NCBI RefSeq assembly: GCF_000987955.1
Contig: NZ_LAZU01000017.1
Coordinates: 1 to 64,000 of the forward strand
DNA from: Paenibacillus sp. DMB20
Lineage (GTDB): Bacteria; Bacillota; Bacilli; Paenibacillales; Paenibacillaceae
DNA length: 64,000 nt
Direction: 5' to 3'
Positions 27,132 to 35,873 of this stretch are shown here, piece by piece. Numbering within the stretch: the stretch's first letter is position 1; every line of letters starts with the position of its first letter. The position numbers were made by a program, and so were the translations under genes. Under the pieces are notes generated by a model, which saw only the letters and a list, made by a program, of their open reading frames with translations, did not search any database and was not told where the DNA came from.

Positions 27132-28151
27132 TTATGCCATGATCGATTTCAATACAAATTTATCCAGCAGCATCCGCGGATTTTTCCAACGGGTTACGCG
27201 GCTGTCCTGAGTGAACACGATAACCGTGTCGAGGCCGGGGAACAGATAAAGCTGTTGTCCTCCGTGCCCGTGTGCGAGCGAGAACGGGTGTCCATCGATT
27301 TTTCCCGACCACCATTGGTATCCGTAGTCGCCAAAAGCGGGATAACCTTCCGCCTGCGGAGCCAGAGCTTCTTTAAGCCATCCTTCCGGAATGATCTCCG
27401 TATCCTTCCATTTCCCTCCGTTCATGCAGCAAAGACCGAATTTGGCCATGTCGCGGGACGTCAGGTACAGACCGATATGTCCCATGCTGTGCCCTTCGGG
27501 GCTTGGCGTCCATGCGGCGTGCCTGATGCCGAGCGGAACGAAAAGACGCTCGGAGGCGTATGAAAATGCATCTTTTCCCGCAGCCTCGCTGAGTGCGACG
27601 GACAGAAGATGGGAATCCGTGCTGCGGTATTGGAAGGTCCCCATATGCTCCTCGATGACGGGAAGGGAGAGGGCAAAGGAAGTCCAATTACGGGTCCGGT
27701 GAAGCTGATGTATCAGCGGTTCGCCTAGTTTCTTGCCCGTTTTCCAGGCAAAACCCGAGGTCATGGTCAGCAGGTGCCTGAAGGTGACCCGGTTCAGGAG
27801 GGGATGCCTTGTTTTTTTTGCGTACTTCCCGAGCAAGGGCAGAATGGGAGCGTCGAGCGGCGGCAAAAGCCCGTCCCCGGAAGCCATGCCGAACAGGACC
27901 GAGGTGAAGCTTTTGGTGGCTGAACGAAGATCGTTCAATGCCCCCGCATGATGGCCGTTGTAATACTGCTCGTAAATAAGGCTGCCGCCTCGGACCATCA
28001 GGAAGCTTTTCATTTTCGGATAACGGGAGATGATGGTCTGATGGGCTTCTTCCAAAACGTCCGTCCGGCATCCCTGCTCCTCGGGAGGCAGCGAAGGAAA
28101 GAGGGGGGCGGTCTGAGCCGGAGAGGTCAGCATGGCTGCCGGTTGCTCCAT
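27132..28151 (-). CDS. Serine hydrolase of the beta-lactamase (class C/PF00144) family
   Basis: The 339-aa protein has no signal peptide. The nucleophile motif SATK is at residues 77-80, the Tyr motif equivalent is in FQYRSTDSHLLS (about 175), and the third motif HGHGG is near 290 ahead of QQLYLFPGLDTVIVF. This set fits class C beta-lactamase-like esterases and peptidases. Cytoplasmic location argues against a resistance role; an esterase or amidase activity is more likely. GGAAAGGAG precedes the ATG by 11 bases. It lies 54 bp upstream of the glycosyltransferase and may be cotranscribed with it. Confidence 0.82.
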   Translation of the reverse strand: MEQPAAMLTSPAQTAPLFPSLPPEEQGCRTDVLEEAHQTIISRYPKMKSFLMVRGGSLIYEQYYNGHHAGALNDLRSATKSFTSVLFGMASGDGLLPPLDAPILPLLGKYAKKTRHPLLNRVTFRHLLTMTSGFAWKTGKKLGEPLIHQLHRTRNWTSFALSLPVIEEHMGTFQYRSTDSHLLSVALSEAAGKDAFSYASERLFVPLGIRHAAWTPSPEGHSMGHIGLYLTSRDMAKFGLCCMNGGKWKDTEIIPEGWLKEALAPQAEGYPAFGDYGYQWWSGKIDGHPFSLAHGHGGQQLYLFPGLDTVIVFTQDSRVTRWKNPRMLLDKFVLKSIMA

Positions 28152-28344
28152 TTTGCAAAACGCTCCTTTCCTATAACCTTATACCGTAAGTATAAATTTC
28201 CGATAAACGAGTCATTTTTTCGTATATGCACAAATGGATAGTCAACTTTCTACCGATATTTTAACCAAAAAAGCGGGAAGCATCTTGCGGTAAAAAAATG
28301 AGTCAAAAAACATTTATTGGGAAAGATGAAACCGTCGGAGGAAT

Positions 28345-28461
28345 ATGATACAATATATAAATGATTCAGTTACTTGCTTATGTGGTAAGTATAGTGTCAG
28401 AGGTTTTGGTAAGTTGCTGAATATCAACCTATCACCAGAACTGCAGTCGGCTACAATTTAA
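28345..28461 (+). CDS. Possible 38-aa small ORF
   Basis: ATG at 28345 follows GGAGG by only three bases and opens 38 codons with a Cys-Leu-Cys-Gly segment, ending TAA at 28459-28461. The region 28152-28528 otherwise holds only AT-rich sequence. Spacing is poor and no family is known, so this is a weak candidate. Confidence 0.15.
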   Translation: MIQYINDSVTCLCGKYSVRGFGKLLNINLSPELQSATI

Positions 28462-28528
28462 CAAGGTAGATCTTTTCGGCATTCTCTTAAACGGAGTTAT
28501 TTATTTCCACGTTTTGGGAGGGATCATC

Positions 28529-28717
28529 ATGGCAACGAAAGGTCACAATGAAGTTAAAGAAAGTCTGCGGGAAATGACACGAATTTTCCGGCCTAAAGAT
28601 CCGAAAAAATTTGTAAAGGAGTATGTCCGGAAATACCATATTATGGGAGGCTATGAAGAAGAGCTTACGCTCGTCGTGGAGCATGAGCTTGGAAGAATGA
28701 ACTCTTCCGTTTCGTAA
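28529..28717 (+). CDS. Small basic conserved hypothetical protein (62 aa)
   Basis: The 62-aa protein is highly charged: MATKGHNEVKESLREMTRIFRPKDPKKFVKEYV, then MGGYEEELTLVVEHELGRMNS. It appears fully helical. GGGAGGG before the ATG at 28529 and a good downstream terminator support a real gene; the frame opens at 28514 without a better RBS. The function is unknown. The compact helical, basic-then-acidic layout could suit a protein-binding or nucleic-acid-binding small regulator, but no motif proves this. Confidence 0.65.
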   Translation: MATKGHNEVKESLREMTRIFRPKDPKKFVKEYVRKYHIMGGYEEELTLVVEHELGRMNSSVS

Positions 28718-28796
28718 AATGTTTAAGCCCGCCTAAGAGAAATGCCAACATGCATGCTAATTTATGACGTAAAATTTAAAACAGATAAACCTTTGG

Positions 28797-28832
28797 CCGT
28801 TTTCGGGGAAATCCCCGGAAACGGTTTTTTTG
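28797..28832 (+). terminator. Terminator of the 62-aa protein gene
   Basis: CCGTTTTCGGGG and CCCCGGAAACGG surround AAAT, followed by T7. Confidence 0.85.
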
Positions 28833-28979
28833 CGAATTCGGGCCTATACCTAACAGCAATAAGCGCCTTCGTTTTTCTCAGCGGATTCAGGGGCTTCTAC
28901 TTGGCGCCCGCATACATATAGTGTATGGATACCCCCTGTTGCTCATGATAAGGGGTGGCTTGCAAAGGAGTGTGGGAGC

Positions 28980-29728
28980 ATGAAAATATCGCTCAAGAGC
29001 AGGGAAGAGATAGGGTACATGCGGGAGGCCGGGCGAATTCTTGCGGCATGCCACCGCGAAGTAGCGAAGTGGGTTCGCCCGGGCGCATCCACGCTGGAAA
29101 TCGATGCGAGGGTAGAGGATTATCTGAAAAAGGCCGGTGCCTCACCGGAACAGAAAGGGTATAAGGGATTTCCGTTTGCGACATGCGCTTCGGTTAACGA
29201 CGTCGTTTGCCACGGCTTTCCCGGAACCCGAAAGCTTCGTGACGGAGACGTCGTGACGATCGATATTGTCGTCAATAAAGACGGCTGGCTTGCGGATTCG
29301 GGGTGGACTTATGCCGTCGGGACGACCGCTCCCGAAATAACGAGGCTTATGGATCATACGCGTGATGCGCTTTATAAAGGAATAGGAATGGCAAGGGCCG
29401 GCCAAACCCTTGGCGATATAGGAAGCGTGATCGAGCAGTCGGCCATTGAAGGAGGGTTCGGCCTGGTGAAGCCGCTCGTCGGGCATGGCATCGGCCGGAA
29501 ACTGCATGAGCCGCCTGACGTTCCGGGTTACGGCAGTCCGGGTAAGGGCAAAAAGCTGAAGGAGGGCATGGTATTCACGATCGAGCCCGTATTTACGCTC
29601 GGGCCGTCCGGCGCGTCCTCTGGAGCGATGACGGCTGGACGATCTCGACCGCCGACGGAAGCGTGGGCGTTCAGTACGAGCACACCATCGCGATTACCCG
29701 GGAAGGCGCGATGATTTTGACGGAGTAG
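28980..29728 (+). pseudogene. map: Type I methionine aminopeptidase, frameshifted near its 3' end
   Basis: Residues 1-205 read as a normal MetAP: TIDIVVNKDGWLADSG carries the two metal Asp residues, GHGIGRKLHE the metal His, and MVFTIEPVF the first metal Glu. Around 29609-29616 the frame then slips. The annotated frame ends in an unrelated Ser/Pro/Arg-rich tail at 29714. The frame shifted by one base reads SDDGWTISTADGSVG, then QYEHTIAITREGAMILTE, the proper C-terminus with the last metal Glu, ending at 29728. One missing C in the GGCC of CCGGCCGCG would explain it. It is either a sequencing artefact or an inactivated paralog. It has no operon partners. Confidence 0.85.
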
Positions 29729-29832
29729 AGTAAGAGGGAAGGGACCCCTTCTCTCTTTTTGCATGGGCAAAAACCGTTTCAAAATGTGACTTTTGTCCAT
29801 ATATATACATAATGTCTACTATCCTGGAAATT

Positions 29833-29867
29833 ATCGATGTCAAGGCCGCCAAAGCGCCTTGATCGAT
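29833..29867. other. Inverted repeat upstream of the cta promoter
   Basis: ATCGATGTCAAGG and CCTTGATCGAT pair apart from a 2-base bulge. It lies about 90 bp upstream of the cta -35 box, outside the leader RNA, so a protein-binding role or the end of map transcription is possible. Confidence 0.4.
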
Positions 29868-29879
29868 GTATGCAAACAA

Positions 29880-29893
29880 TGAAAACGATTGCA
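29880..29893 (+). promoter_or_regulatory. cre-like site (CcpA) upstream of ctaC
   Basis: TGAAAACGATTGCA fits the catabolite responsive element TGWNANCGNTNWCA at all positions but one. Bacillus cta genes are known to be catabolite-repressed. The location is 60 bp upstream of the -35 box. Confidence 0.45.
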
Positions 29894-29954
29894 AATCCAG
29901 ATACGGCGCGACTTTGTCATCTTTTCGAACAATTTGTGAACTCCTTGTGAATGA

Positions 29955-29983
29955 TTGACAAAAGGTAGCCTTAAACTTATATT
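29955..29983 (+). promoter_or_regulatory. Sigma-A promoter of the cta operon
   Basis: A perfect TTGACA (29955-29960) and TATATT (29978-29983) are separated by 17 bp. The predicted leader is about 105 nt before ctaC. Confidence 0.8.
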
Positions 29984-30096
29984 TAATAAGTGATTGCTTT
30001 AATTGACAGGATTACTTCATCCGTGATACTGCAGGTAGATTACCGCTGTTCGCGCCGGATGGTAGTCTACGAAAATCGGAAAAGTGGGGTAGATCA

Positions 30097-31155
30097 ATGA
30101 TGAAACGGTGGCAGGCTGTAAAGCGTCTCCTTCCTTTGTTGGCCGTGTTTTCTTTGCTCTTGTCCGGCTGCGGCCGCGAAGACTTGTCAGCACTGAATCC
30201 GCAGGGTCCTGTAGCTGAAGGGCAACTGGGTTTGATCAAGCTTTCCATCGCAATCATGACTCTGGTAGTCATTGTTGTATTTGCGATTGGGATATACGTG
30301 TTGATTAAATTCCGCAGAAAAAAGGGACAGAACGAGGTTCCGGAGCAAGTGGAAGGGAACCACAAGCTTGAAATTATCTGGACAGCCATACCGCTGGTCC
30401 TCGTAATCGTGCTTGCAATTCCTACGATCCAGCAGATTTTTGCGTACGGCGACGGGCCGAACGACTGGAAAGACAAGAATGCGCTTCAGGTAAAGGTAAC
30501 GGCACACCAATTTTGGTGGGAATTCGAGTATCCGCAATACGAGGGATTAAAAACGGCGCAGGAATTGCTGATCCCCGTGGACAAGAAAATCGCGCTGGAA
30601 CTGAAAACGGCTGACGTGCTGCACTCCTTCTGGGTACCGGCCCTCGCAGGCAAAATGGATACCAACACGGACGGCACCATTAACCATATGAGCCTTAGTA
30701 CTCCAAAACCTGGTACATACATCGGCAAATGCGCCGAATTGTGCGGACCGTCTCACGGCTTCATGGAATTCCGCGTGAAAGCGGTTGAGCCTGAAGACTT
30801 TGAAAAATGGGTTGAAGCAAACAAAGCGCCGGCTGTGCTTCCGGAGGATAAACAGCTCGCCGAGAAATTCAAAACGAACTGCCTCTCCTGCCACGCCGTG
30901 GGCGACCAAGGCGGATTTTCGGCTCCCAACCTGACGGGAATCGGATCGCGTGAAACCATAGCGGGAATCTTGCTGAATGATACGAACGGTGCAAAAGGCT
31001 CCAAACCGGTAAAAGACAACCTTGTGGAATGGCTGAAAGATCCTAAGGGGGTTAAACCCGGCAACCTGATGCCTGCTCCGAAAGATCTCGGATTCAGCGA
31101 TGAAGAGATCGAGCAGATCGCCGATTATTTGGCGAATTACAAGTTGGAGTACTAA
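30097..31155 (+). CDS. ctaC: caa3 cytochrome c oxidase subunit II with fused cytochrome c
   Basis: The 352-aa lipoprotein (LLLSGCGR, Cys near residue 25) has two membrane helices. A periplasm-equivalent CuA domain follows, with ligands in DVLHSFWVP and CAELCGPSHGFM (two Cys, His, Met). A C-terminal cytochrome c domain carries CLSCHAVGDQGG near residue 267 and axial Met in NLMPAPKDLG. This is the caa3-type subunit II that accepts electrons from cytochrome c directly. It is first in the ctaCDEF operon behind a strong promoter; no ctaA or ctaB is in the window. Confidence 0.95.
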   Translation: MMKRWQAVKRLLPLLAVFSLLLSGCGREDLSALNPQGPVAEGQLGLIKLSIAIMTLVVIVVFAIGIYVLIKFRRKKGQNEVPEQVEGNHKLEIIWTAIPLVLVIVLAIPTIQQIFAYGDGPNDWKDKNALQVKVTAHQFWWEFEYPQYEGLKTAQELLIPVDKKIALELKTADVLHSFWVPALAGKMDTNTDGTINHMSLSTPKPGTYIGKCAELCGPSHGFMEFRVKAVEPEDFEKWVEANKAPAVLPEDKQLAEKFKTNCLSCHAVGDQGGFSAPNLTGIGSRETIAGILLNDTNGAKGSKPVKDNLVEWLKDPKGVKPGNLMPAPKDLGFSDEEIEQIADYLANYKLEY

Positions 31156-31237
31156 TGGAAGGAGTTCCGAAAAGCGCGGTTTCGGCTTTTCGAACAACCT
31201 CTAATACAGCAAGAATTTTATAAGGGGGTACAAAACC

Positions 31238-33159
31238 TTGGCTCATGCTCATGCTCAAGCCCAAGCCCATGTTCATGCTAAGGCCCACGGCGCCAAGCGC
31301 TACACCGGGCTCATGGACTGGTTGACAACGGTTGACCACAAAAAAATCGCAATATTATACCTGGTGGCGGGCGGACTGTTCTTTGGCATCGGCGGCATTG
31401 AAGCGATTCTCATTCGCTTGCAGCTGATTAAGCCGATGAACGACCTGGTTTCGGCGCAGGTCTTTAACGAACTGATCACCATGCACGGCACGACGATGAT
31501 TTTCCTCGGCGTTATGCCGGTTATCTTCGCACTGATGAACGCGGTGATTCCGCTCCAGATCGGCGCGCGCGACGTAGCGTTTCCGTTTCTGAACTCGCTT
31601 GGCTTCTGGACATTCCTGTTCGGCGGTCTTCTGCTGAACTTAAGCTGGATTATGGGCGGGGCCCCGGATGCGGGCTGGACGGCATATACGCCTCTATCCT
31701 CGACGGATTACAGTCCAGGACGCGGGGTTGACTTCTACACGATCGGCCTTCAGATCGCCGGTCTCGGTACCTTGATCGGGGGCATCAACTTCCTGGTAAC
31801 GATCATTACGATGCGTGCTCCGGGCATGTCCTTCATGAGAATGCCGATGTTTACCTGGACGTCTTTCATTACGTCCGTCATGATCTTGTTCGCGTTTCCT
31901 GCAGTAACCGTTGGCCTGGTTCTTCTGAGCTTCGACCGGATTCTCGGAGCCAACTTTTTCGATGTTGCGGGAGGCGGCAACCCGGTGCTCTGGCAGCATA
32001 TTTTCTGGATCTTCGGACACCCTGAAGTTTACATCTTGATCCTGCCGCCTTCGGCATTATTTCGGAAGTGATTCCGACCTTCTCCCGTAAACGGCTGTTC
32101 GGTTACAGCTCCATGGTGTTTGCTACCATCCTGATCGCCTTCCTCGGCTTCATGGTTTGGGCTCACCATATGTTTACGACGGGACTCGGTCCTGTGGCGA
32201 ACGCGCTGTTCTCCATCGCAACGATGCTGATCGCGGTTCCGACAGGCATTAAAATCTTTAACTGGCTTTTTACCATGTGGGGCGGCCAAATCCGCTTCAC
32301 CAGCTCGAACCTGTTCGCCATCGGATTTATTCCGACTTTCGTTATGGGCGGGGTTACGGGTGTCATGCTGGCTGCGGCGCCTGCCGACTACCAGTATCAT
32401 GATACGTATTTCGTCGTTGCCCACTTCCACTACACGATCGTTGGCGGTCTGGTATTCGGACTTTTTGCGGGTCTGCACTACTGGTGGCCGAAAATGTTCG
32501 GACGCGTGCTTAACGAAACCATTGGCAAGCTGACCTTCTGGTTCTTTGCCATCGGCTTCCATATGACGTTCTTCATTCAGCATTTCCTTGGTTTGATCGG
32601 GATGCAGCGCCGTATCTTTACGTATCTGCCGAACCAGGGCTTTGACACGATGAACCTGGTCAGCACGATCGGGGCGATCCTGATGGGAATCGGCGTGCTC
32701 CTGTTCCTGGGCAATACGATTTCGTCGCTCACTAAGCCTAAGAATGCGCCTGCGGATCCGTGGGGAGACGGCCGTACGCTGGAGTGGACGATTCCATCTC
32801 CTCCTCCGGAGTACAACTTCAAGCAGACTCCGCTTGTTCGCGGAATCGATGCTTTCTGGAAAGAGAAAATGGCAGGCAACAAGGAAATGACGCCGGCTGA
32901 GCCGATCGGTGCGATTCACATGCCGTCGCCTTCGATTTTGCCGTTCGTGATGTCTCTGGGCCTCTTTATTGCAGGTCTCGGCTTTATGTTCAGCAACGAA
33001 CAATTCTCGAACTCTTTTATGAGTTTGATCTTCAATAATTACATCGTTTTGGCCATCGGTCTGATTATCACCTTCGGAGCCATGATCACGCGCTCCCTGG
33101 TCGACGACCACGGCTATCACATTGAACCGGAAGAACTGGAAGAGGAGGGTAAAGCATGA
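31238..33159 (+). pseudogene. ctaD: caa3 cytochrome c oxidase subunit I, split by a frameshift
   Basis: The start is TTG at 31238 with AAGGGGG upstream. The first frame (to 32071) covers heme-a ligand MHGTTMIFL and the GHPEVYIL cross-link motif, then derails after YILILP. The second frame (from about 32048 to 33159) restores ISEVIPTFSRKR, the CuB His pair AHHMFTTG and the heme ligands VVAHFHYTIVGG. Restoring one G at CTGCCG/CCTTC (near 32047) gives a normal 640-aa subunit I reading ILPAFGIISEV. A real lesion would abolish the oxidase while its other subunits remain intact, so a sequence error is likely. The N-terminus is His/Ala-rich. Confidence 0.9.
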
Positions 33160-33782
33160 CATCCGCACACGCAGAACATGTAAACGGAAAGCTTCCTCAC
33201 GAGCCGGAAAAAGCGACCCTTGAGGGCCGCAACAAAACGCTTGGCTTTTGGCTCTTCCTTGGCGGAGAAGCCGTACTCTTCGGTACGCTGTTCGCGACGT
33301 TCCTTGCTTTGCGCAATCAAAACGCCGACGGTCCTACGGCCGCCGAATTGTTCTCCCTGCCGATTACGGCAGTAGCCACGCTGATCCTCCTGGTCAGCAG
33401 CTTGACGAGCGTATTCGCGATTCAGGCGATGCACCGTCACAACCTGAAGTCGCTTAAAACCTGGCTTATCGTCACGGTTGTTCTCGGCCTTGGGTTCCTG
33501 GGGCTGGAGATTTACGAGTTCTATGAGTATGTTGCGCACGAATCATTCGGTATGACGACGAGTGCATTCTCATCCGCATTCTATACGCTGGTTGGTTTCC
33601 ACGGCGCCCACGTGGCGTTCGGCGTTGTATGGATCAGTCTGTTGATCGGACAGCTGTTCACCAAAGGGTTAACCGTGGTGACGGCACCAAAAGTTTATGT
33701 GTCCGCAATGTACTGGCACTTTATCGACGTGGTATGGGTGTTCATTTTCTCGGTCGTATACCTTCTCGGAAAGGTGGGCTAA
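33156..33782 (+). CDS. ctaE: Cytochrome c oxidase subunit III
   Basis: The 208-aa protein has about five membrane helices: TLGFWLFLGGEAVLFGTLFATFLAL, ATLILLVSSLTSVFAIQAM, WLIVTVVLGLGFLGLEIYEF, FYTLVGFHGAHVAFGVVWI and YWHFIDVVWVFIFSVVYL. The conserved Glu in LGLEIYEF and the FHGAHV and WHFVDVVW-type motifs are typical of subunit III. It overlaps ctaD by four bases (ATGA), consistent with translational coupling in the cta operon. Confidence 0.95.
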   Translation: MTSAHAEHVNGKLPHEPEKATLEGRNKTLGFWLFLGGEAVLFGTLFATFLALRNQNADGPTAAELFSLPITAVATLILLVSSLTSVFAIQAMHRHNLKSLKTWLIVTVVLGLGFLGLEIYEFYEYVAHESFGMTTSAFSSAFYTLVGFHGAHVAFGVVWISLLIGQLFTKGLTVVTAPKVYVSAMYWHFIDVVWVFIFSVVYLLGKVG

Positions 33783-33785
33783 GGA

Positions 33786-34109
33786 ATGACTGCAGATCAA
33801 CAACAATCGGAACGTCATGCGATTAAACACCGCCATCGCGTGGAAGGTCCGCAAAAGCACATTATCGTCTTTATCTTTTCGATTGTGCTGACAGCTATAG
33901 CTTTTGCTGCGGTGGCTGCGGGTGGTATCAATCCGGCTTTCACCATCATTTTGCTGCTGATTATGGCTGTGCTCCAAGTGTTTGTGCAGATGGGGTACTG
34001 GATGCACTTGAAGGATAAGGGCCATCTGATGCCGATCATCTTTATGATCGGCGGGTTCTTCGTGGCCAGTACGGCCATCGTCATGGCTTTATATTGGGTT
34101 TGGTGGTAA
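33786..34109 (+). CDS. ctaF: Cytochrome c oxidase subunit IV
   Basis: The 107-aa protein has a hydrophilic His-rich start (about 30 residues) and three membrane helices, as in Bacillus CtaF/CoxIV (HIIVFIFSIVLTAIAFAAVA, FTIILLLIMAVLQVFVQMGYWMHLKD, IIFMIGGFFVASTAIVMALYWVWW). It starts three bases after the ctaE stop and ends the core operon before a terminator. Confidence 0.92.
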   Translation: MTADQQQSERHAIKHRHRVEGPQKHIIVFIFSIVLTAIAFAAVAAGGINPAFTIILLLIMAVLQVFVQMGYWMHLKDKGHLMPIIFMIGGFFVASTAIVMALYWVWW

Positions 34110-34117
34110 AATCATAA

Positions 34118-34145
34118 AGAGGTGGCTTGCGCCACCTCTTTTTTT
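34118..34145 (+). terminator. Terminator after ctaF
   Basis: AGAGGTGGC and GCCACCTCT with loop TTGC, then T7. It separates ctaCDEF from ctaG. Confidence 0.92.
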
Positions 34146-34284
34146 CAGAATAACAGAAGATGTGTGATCATTCTGCAGAAACGGTTACCGTTCACGTTGG
34201 TGGACGGAAAAGCCGTTTCTCTTCCGTTAAGGGCCGTTGTCACAATTTAGACAGAATTTTACCCGGTAATAGGAGGTTTTCGGC

Positions 34285-35193
34285 ATGCTGGGTTTAGAAT
34301 ATTTTAGCTTTGCAGAGAAGTGGAGTCCCTTCTTTCTTGCGTTCATGCTCCTGGTTACCGCAGGGTATTTCCTCCTGATCGGTCCGCTGAGCAGTCGCTT
34401 TGAAGGGAGCGAGCCTGTGTCTGTAGGCAGAAAAACGCTTTTTCTGATGGGGATGCTGGCGATGTACATGGCCCAGGGCGGACCCATTGACCTGTTGGGA
34501 CATACGATGTTTTCTTTTCATATGGTAAGCATGGCCATGTCTTATCTGGTTGCGACGCCGCTTCTGATTTTGGGCATTCCCGTGTGGTTGTGGCGGTCAT
34601 TGGACCGGATCAATCCGTTTAAGAAGCTGCACGTATTGGCACGTCCGGTCGTGTCCGCGGTCGTGTTTAACGGCTTGTTCTCGTTTTATCATTTCCCGGC
34701 CGTACACGATTATGTCATGCTGAATTTCTGGGTTCACCGATTCTACTATCTCATCTTGTTCATTGCCTCGCTGCTCATGTGGTGGGCGATCATTCAGCCG
34801 ATCCCGGAAAAGGACAAATCATCGGGCCTGATGAAAATGGGCTACATTTTTCTGAACATGGTACTGCTGACGCCTGCATGCGCTTTGATCATTTTCTCGA
34901 GCGAACCGATGTATGCCACCTACAGCGATCCAAACACCTGGGCCAAAGCGATGGGGTACTGCGTACCCGGCGATCCGTCGGTTCTGCTGGAGCGTTTCGG
35001 GGGTCCGTCCTTTTTCGGTTACCTGGAACCGGGCATTGATCAGCGAGTCGGCGGCATCATCATGAAATTTTTCCAAGAGGTCATTTTCGCTTCGATGCTC
35101 GCTTATGTATTCTTCCATTGGTACAAGCGGGAGAACAAAGAGGATGATCCGCTTCCTGCGGAAATGCCCGACAGCAAATTGAATCAAGCGTAA
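34285..35193 (+). CDS. ctaG: Cytochrome c oxidase assembly factor
   Basis: The 302-aa protein has about seven membrane helices. CtaG_Cox motifs include MYMAQGGPIDLLGHTMFSFHMVSMAMSYLVATPLLILGIPVWLWR near residues 55-100 and WVHRFYYLILFIASLLMWW, ending with a Glu/Asp-rich tail. In B. subtilis CtaG is needed for caa3 oxidase formation, probably CuB insertion. TAGGAGG precedes the ATG. It is followed 20 bp later by a DUF420 gene, the usual partner. Confidence 0.92.
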   Translation: MLGLEYFSFAEKWSPFFLAFMLLVTAGYFLLIGPLSSRFEGSEPVSVGRKTLFLMGMLAMYMAQGGPIDLLGHTMFSFHMVSMAMSYLVATPLLILGIPVWLWRSLDRINPFKKLHVLARPVVSAVVFNGLFSFYHFPAVHDYVMLNFWVHRFYYLILFIASLLMWWAIIQPIPEKDKSSGLMKMGYIFLNMVLLTPACALIIFSSEPMYATYSDPNTWAKAMGYCVPGDPSVLLERFGGPSFFGYLEPGIDQRVGGIIMKFFQEVIFASMLAYVFFHWYKRENKEDDPLPAEMPDSKLNQA

Positions 35194-35212
35194 GAGCTAA
35201 GGGGGATGTTCC

Positions 35213-35677
35213 ATGGATTTGTACACGCTGTTTCCCACTATCAGCACGACGTTTATCGTGATCAGCGCGGTGCTTGTCGCGATCGGCTGGGGACTCATCA
35301 TTAAGGGTAAGCGCGATGCGCACAAAAAGGTCATGATCTGGGCTGCGGTTGCGGCGATTATCTTTTTCATTATCTATTCTTCCCGAACCGTATTTATCGG
35401 AAACACGTCCTGGGGAGGACCGGATGACCTGAAGCCTTATTATCAGGTGTTCCTGATATTCCATATTGTATTGGCCACGGTAGCTGCCGTATTCGGTATT
35501 ACGACGCTTACCCTCGGGTTTAAGGAGAAATTCTCCAAGCACCGGAAATGGGGCCGCGTCACATCGATCATCTGGTTTTTCACTGCGATTACCGGCGTAG
35601 CCGTCTATACGCTGCTTTACGTGATGTATCCCGGGGGCCATACGCAGCCGGTATGGAACGTCATTTTCGGCTTGTAA
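35213..35677 (+). CDS. DUF420 (YozB/CtaM-type) membrane protein
   Basis: The 154-aa protein has four membrane helices with the DUF420 pattern: a first helix FIVISAVLVAIGWGLIIKGKRDAHKKVMIWA, the loop FIGNTSWGGPDDLKPYYQVFLIFHI with the conserved H, and KFSKHRKWGRVTSIIWFFTAITGVAVY. Family relatives YozB and CtaM associate with heme-copper oxidase maturation, which matches its place behind ctaG. AAGGGGG precedes the ATG. Confidence 0.87.
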   Translation: MDLYTLFPTISTTFIVISAVLVAIGWGLIIKGKRDAHKKVMIWAAVAAIIFFIIYSSRTVFIGNTSWGGPDDLKPYYQVFLIFHIVLATVAAVFGITTLTLGFKEKFSKHRKWGRVTSIIWFFTAITGVAVYTLLYVMYPGGHTQPVWNVIFGL

Positions 35678-35776
35678 AAGATCAGAATAAATGAGTGCCA
35701 AGGAATTGATGGGATCCGGCAGCTTAAGCTGCCGGATTTTTTGTGCGCATGTTTCGATGAAATGGAATATTCAGGG

Positions 35777-35827
35777 TTGACACTCCCATATCTACACTAT
35801 ATACTGTGTATAAAGATATACACAGTA
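35777..35827 (+). promoter_or_regulatory. Promoter with perfect GntR (YtrA-type) operator
   Basis: TTGACA (35777-35782), 17 bp, TATACT (35800-35805). The arms TACTGTGTATA (35802-35812) and TATACACAGTA (35817-35827) form a perfect 11-bp dyad around AAGA and overlap the -10 and start site. The GTGTA/TACAC core fits YtrA-subfamily operators, so the GntR gene at 36652 probably autoregulates this operon. Confidence 0.85.
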
Positions 35828-35873
35828 AGCACAGGTGAGTCACCTATATGAACCACAGGGGAAGGTGAGGAGA

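Noticed and set aside
31694..32020. Programmed frameshift as the explanation of ctaD
   Set aside because: No slippery heptamer or stimulatory structure was seen at the break near 32047, and subunit I genes are not known to use frameshifting.
32029..33168. 379-codon open frame on the minus strand
   Set aside because: It is a shadow of ctaD; the translation is Arg/His/Asn-rich without domain content.
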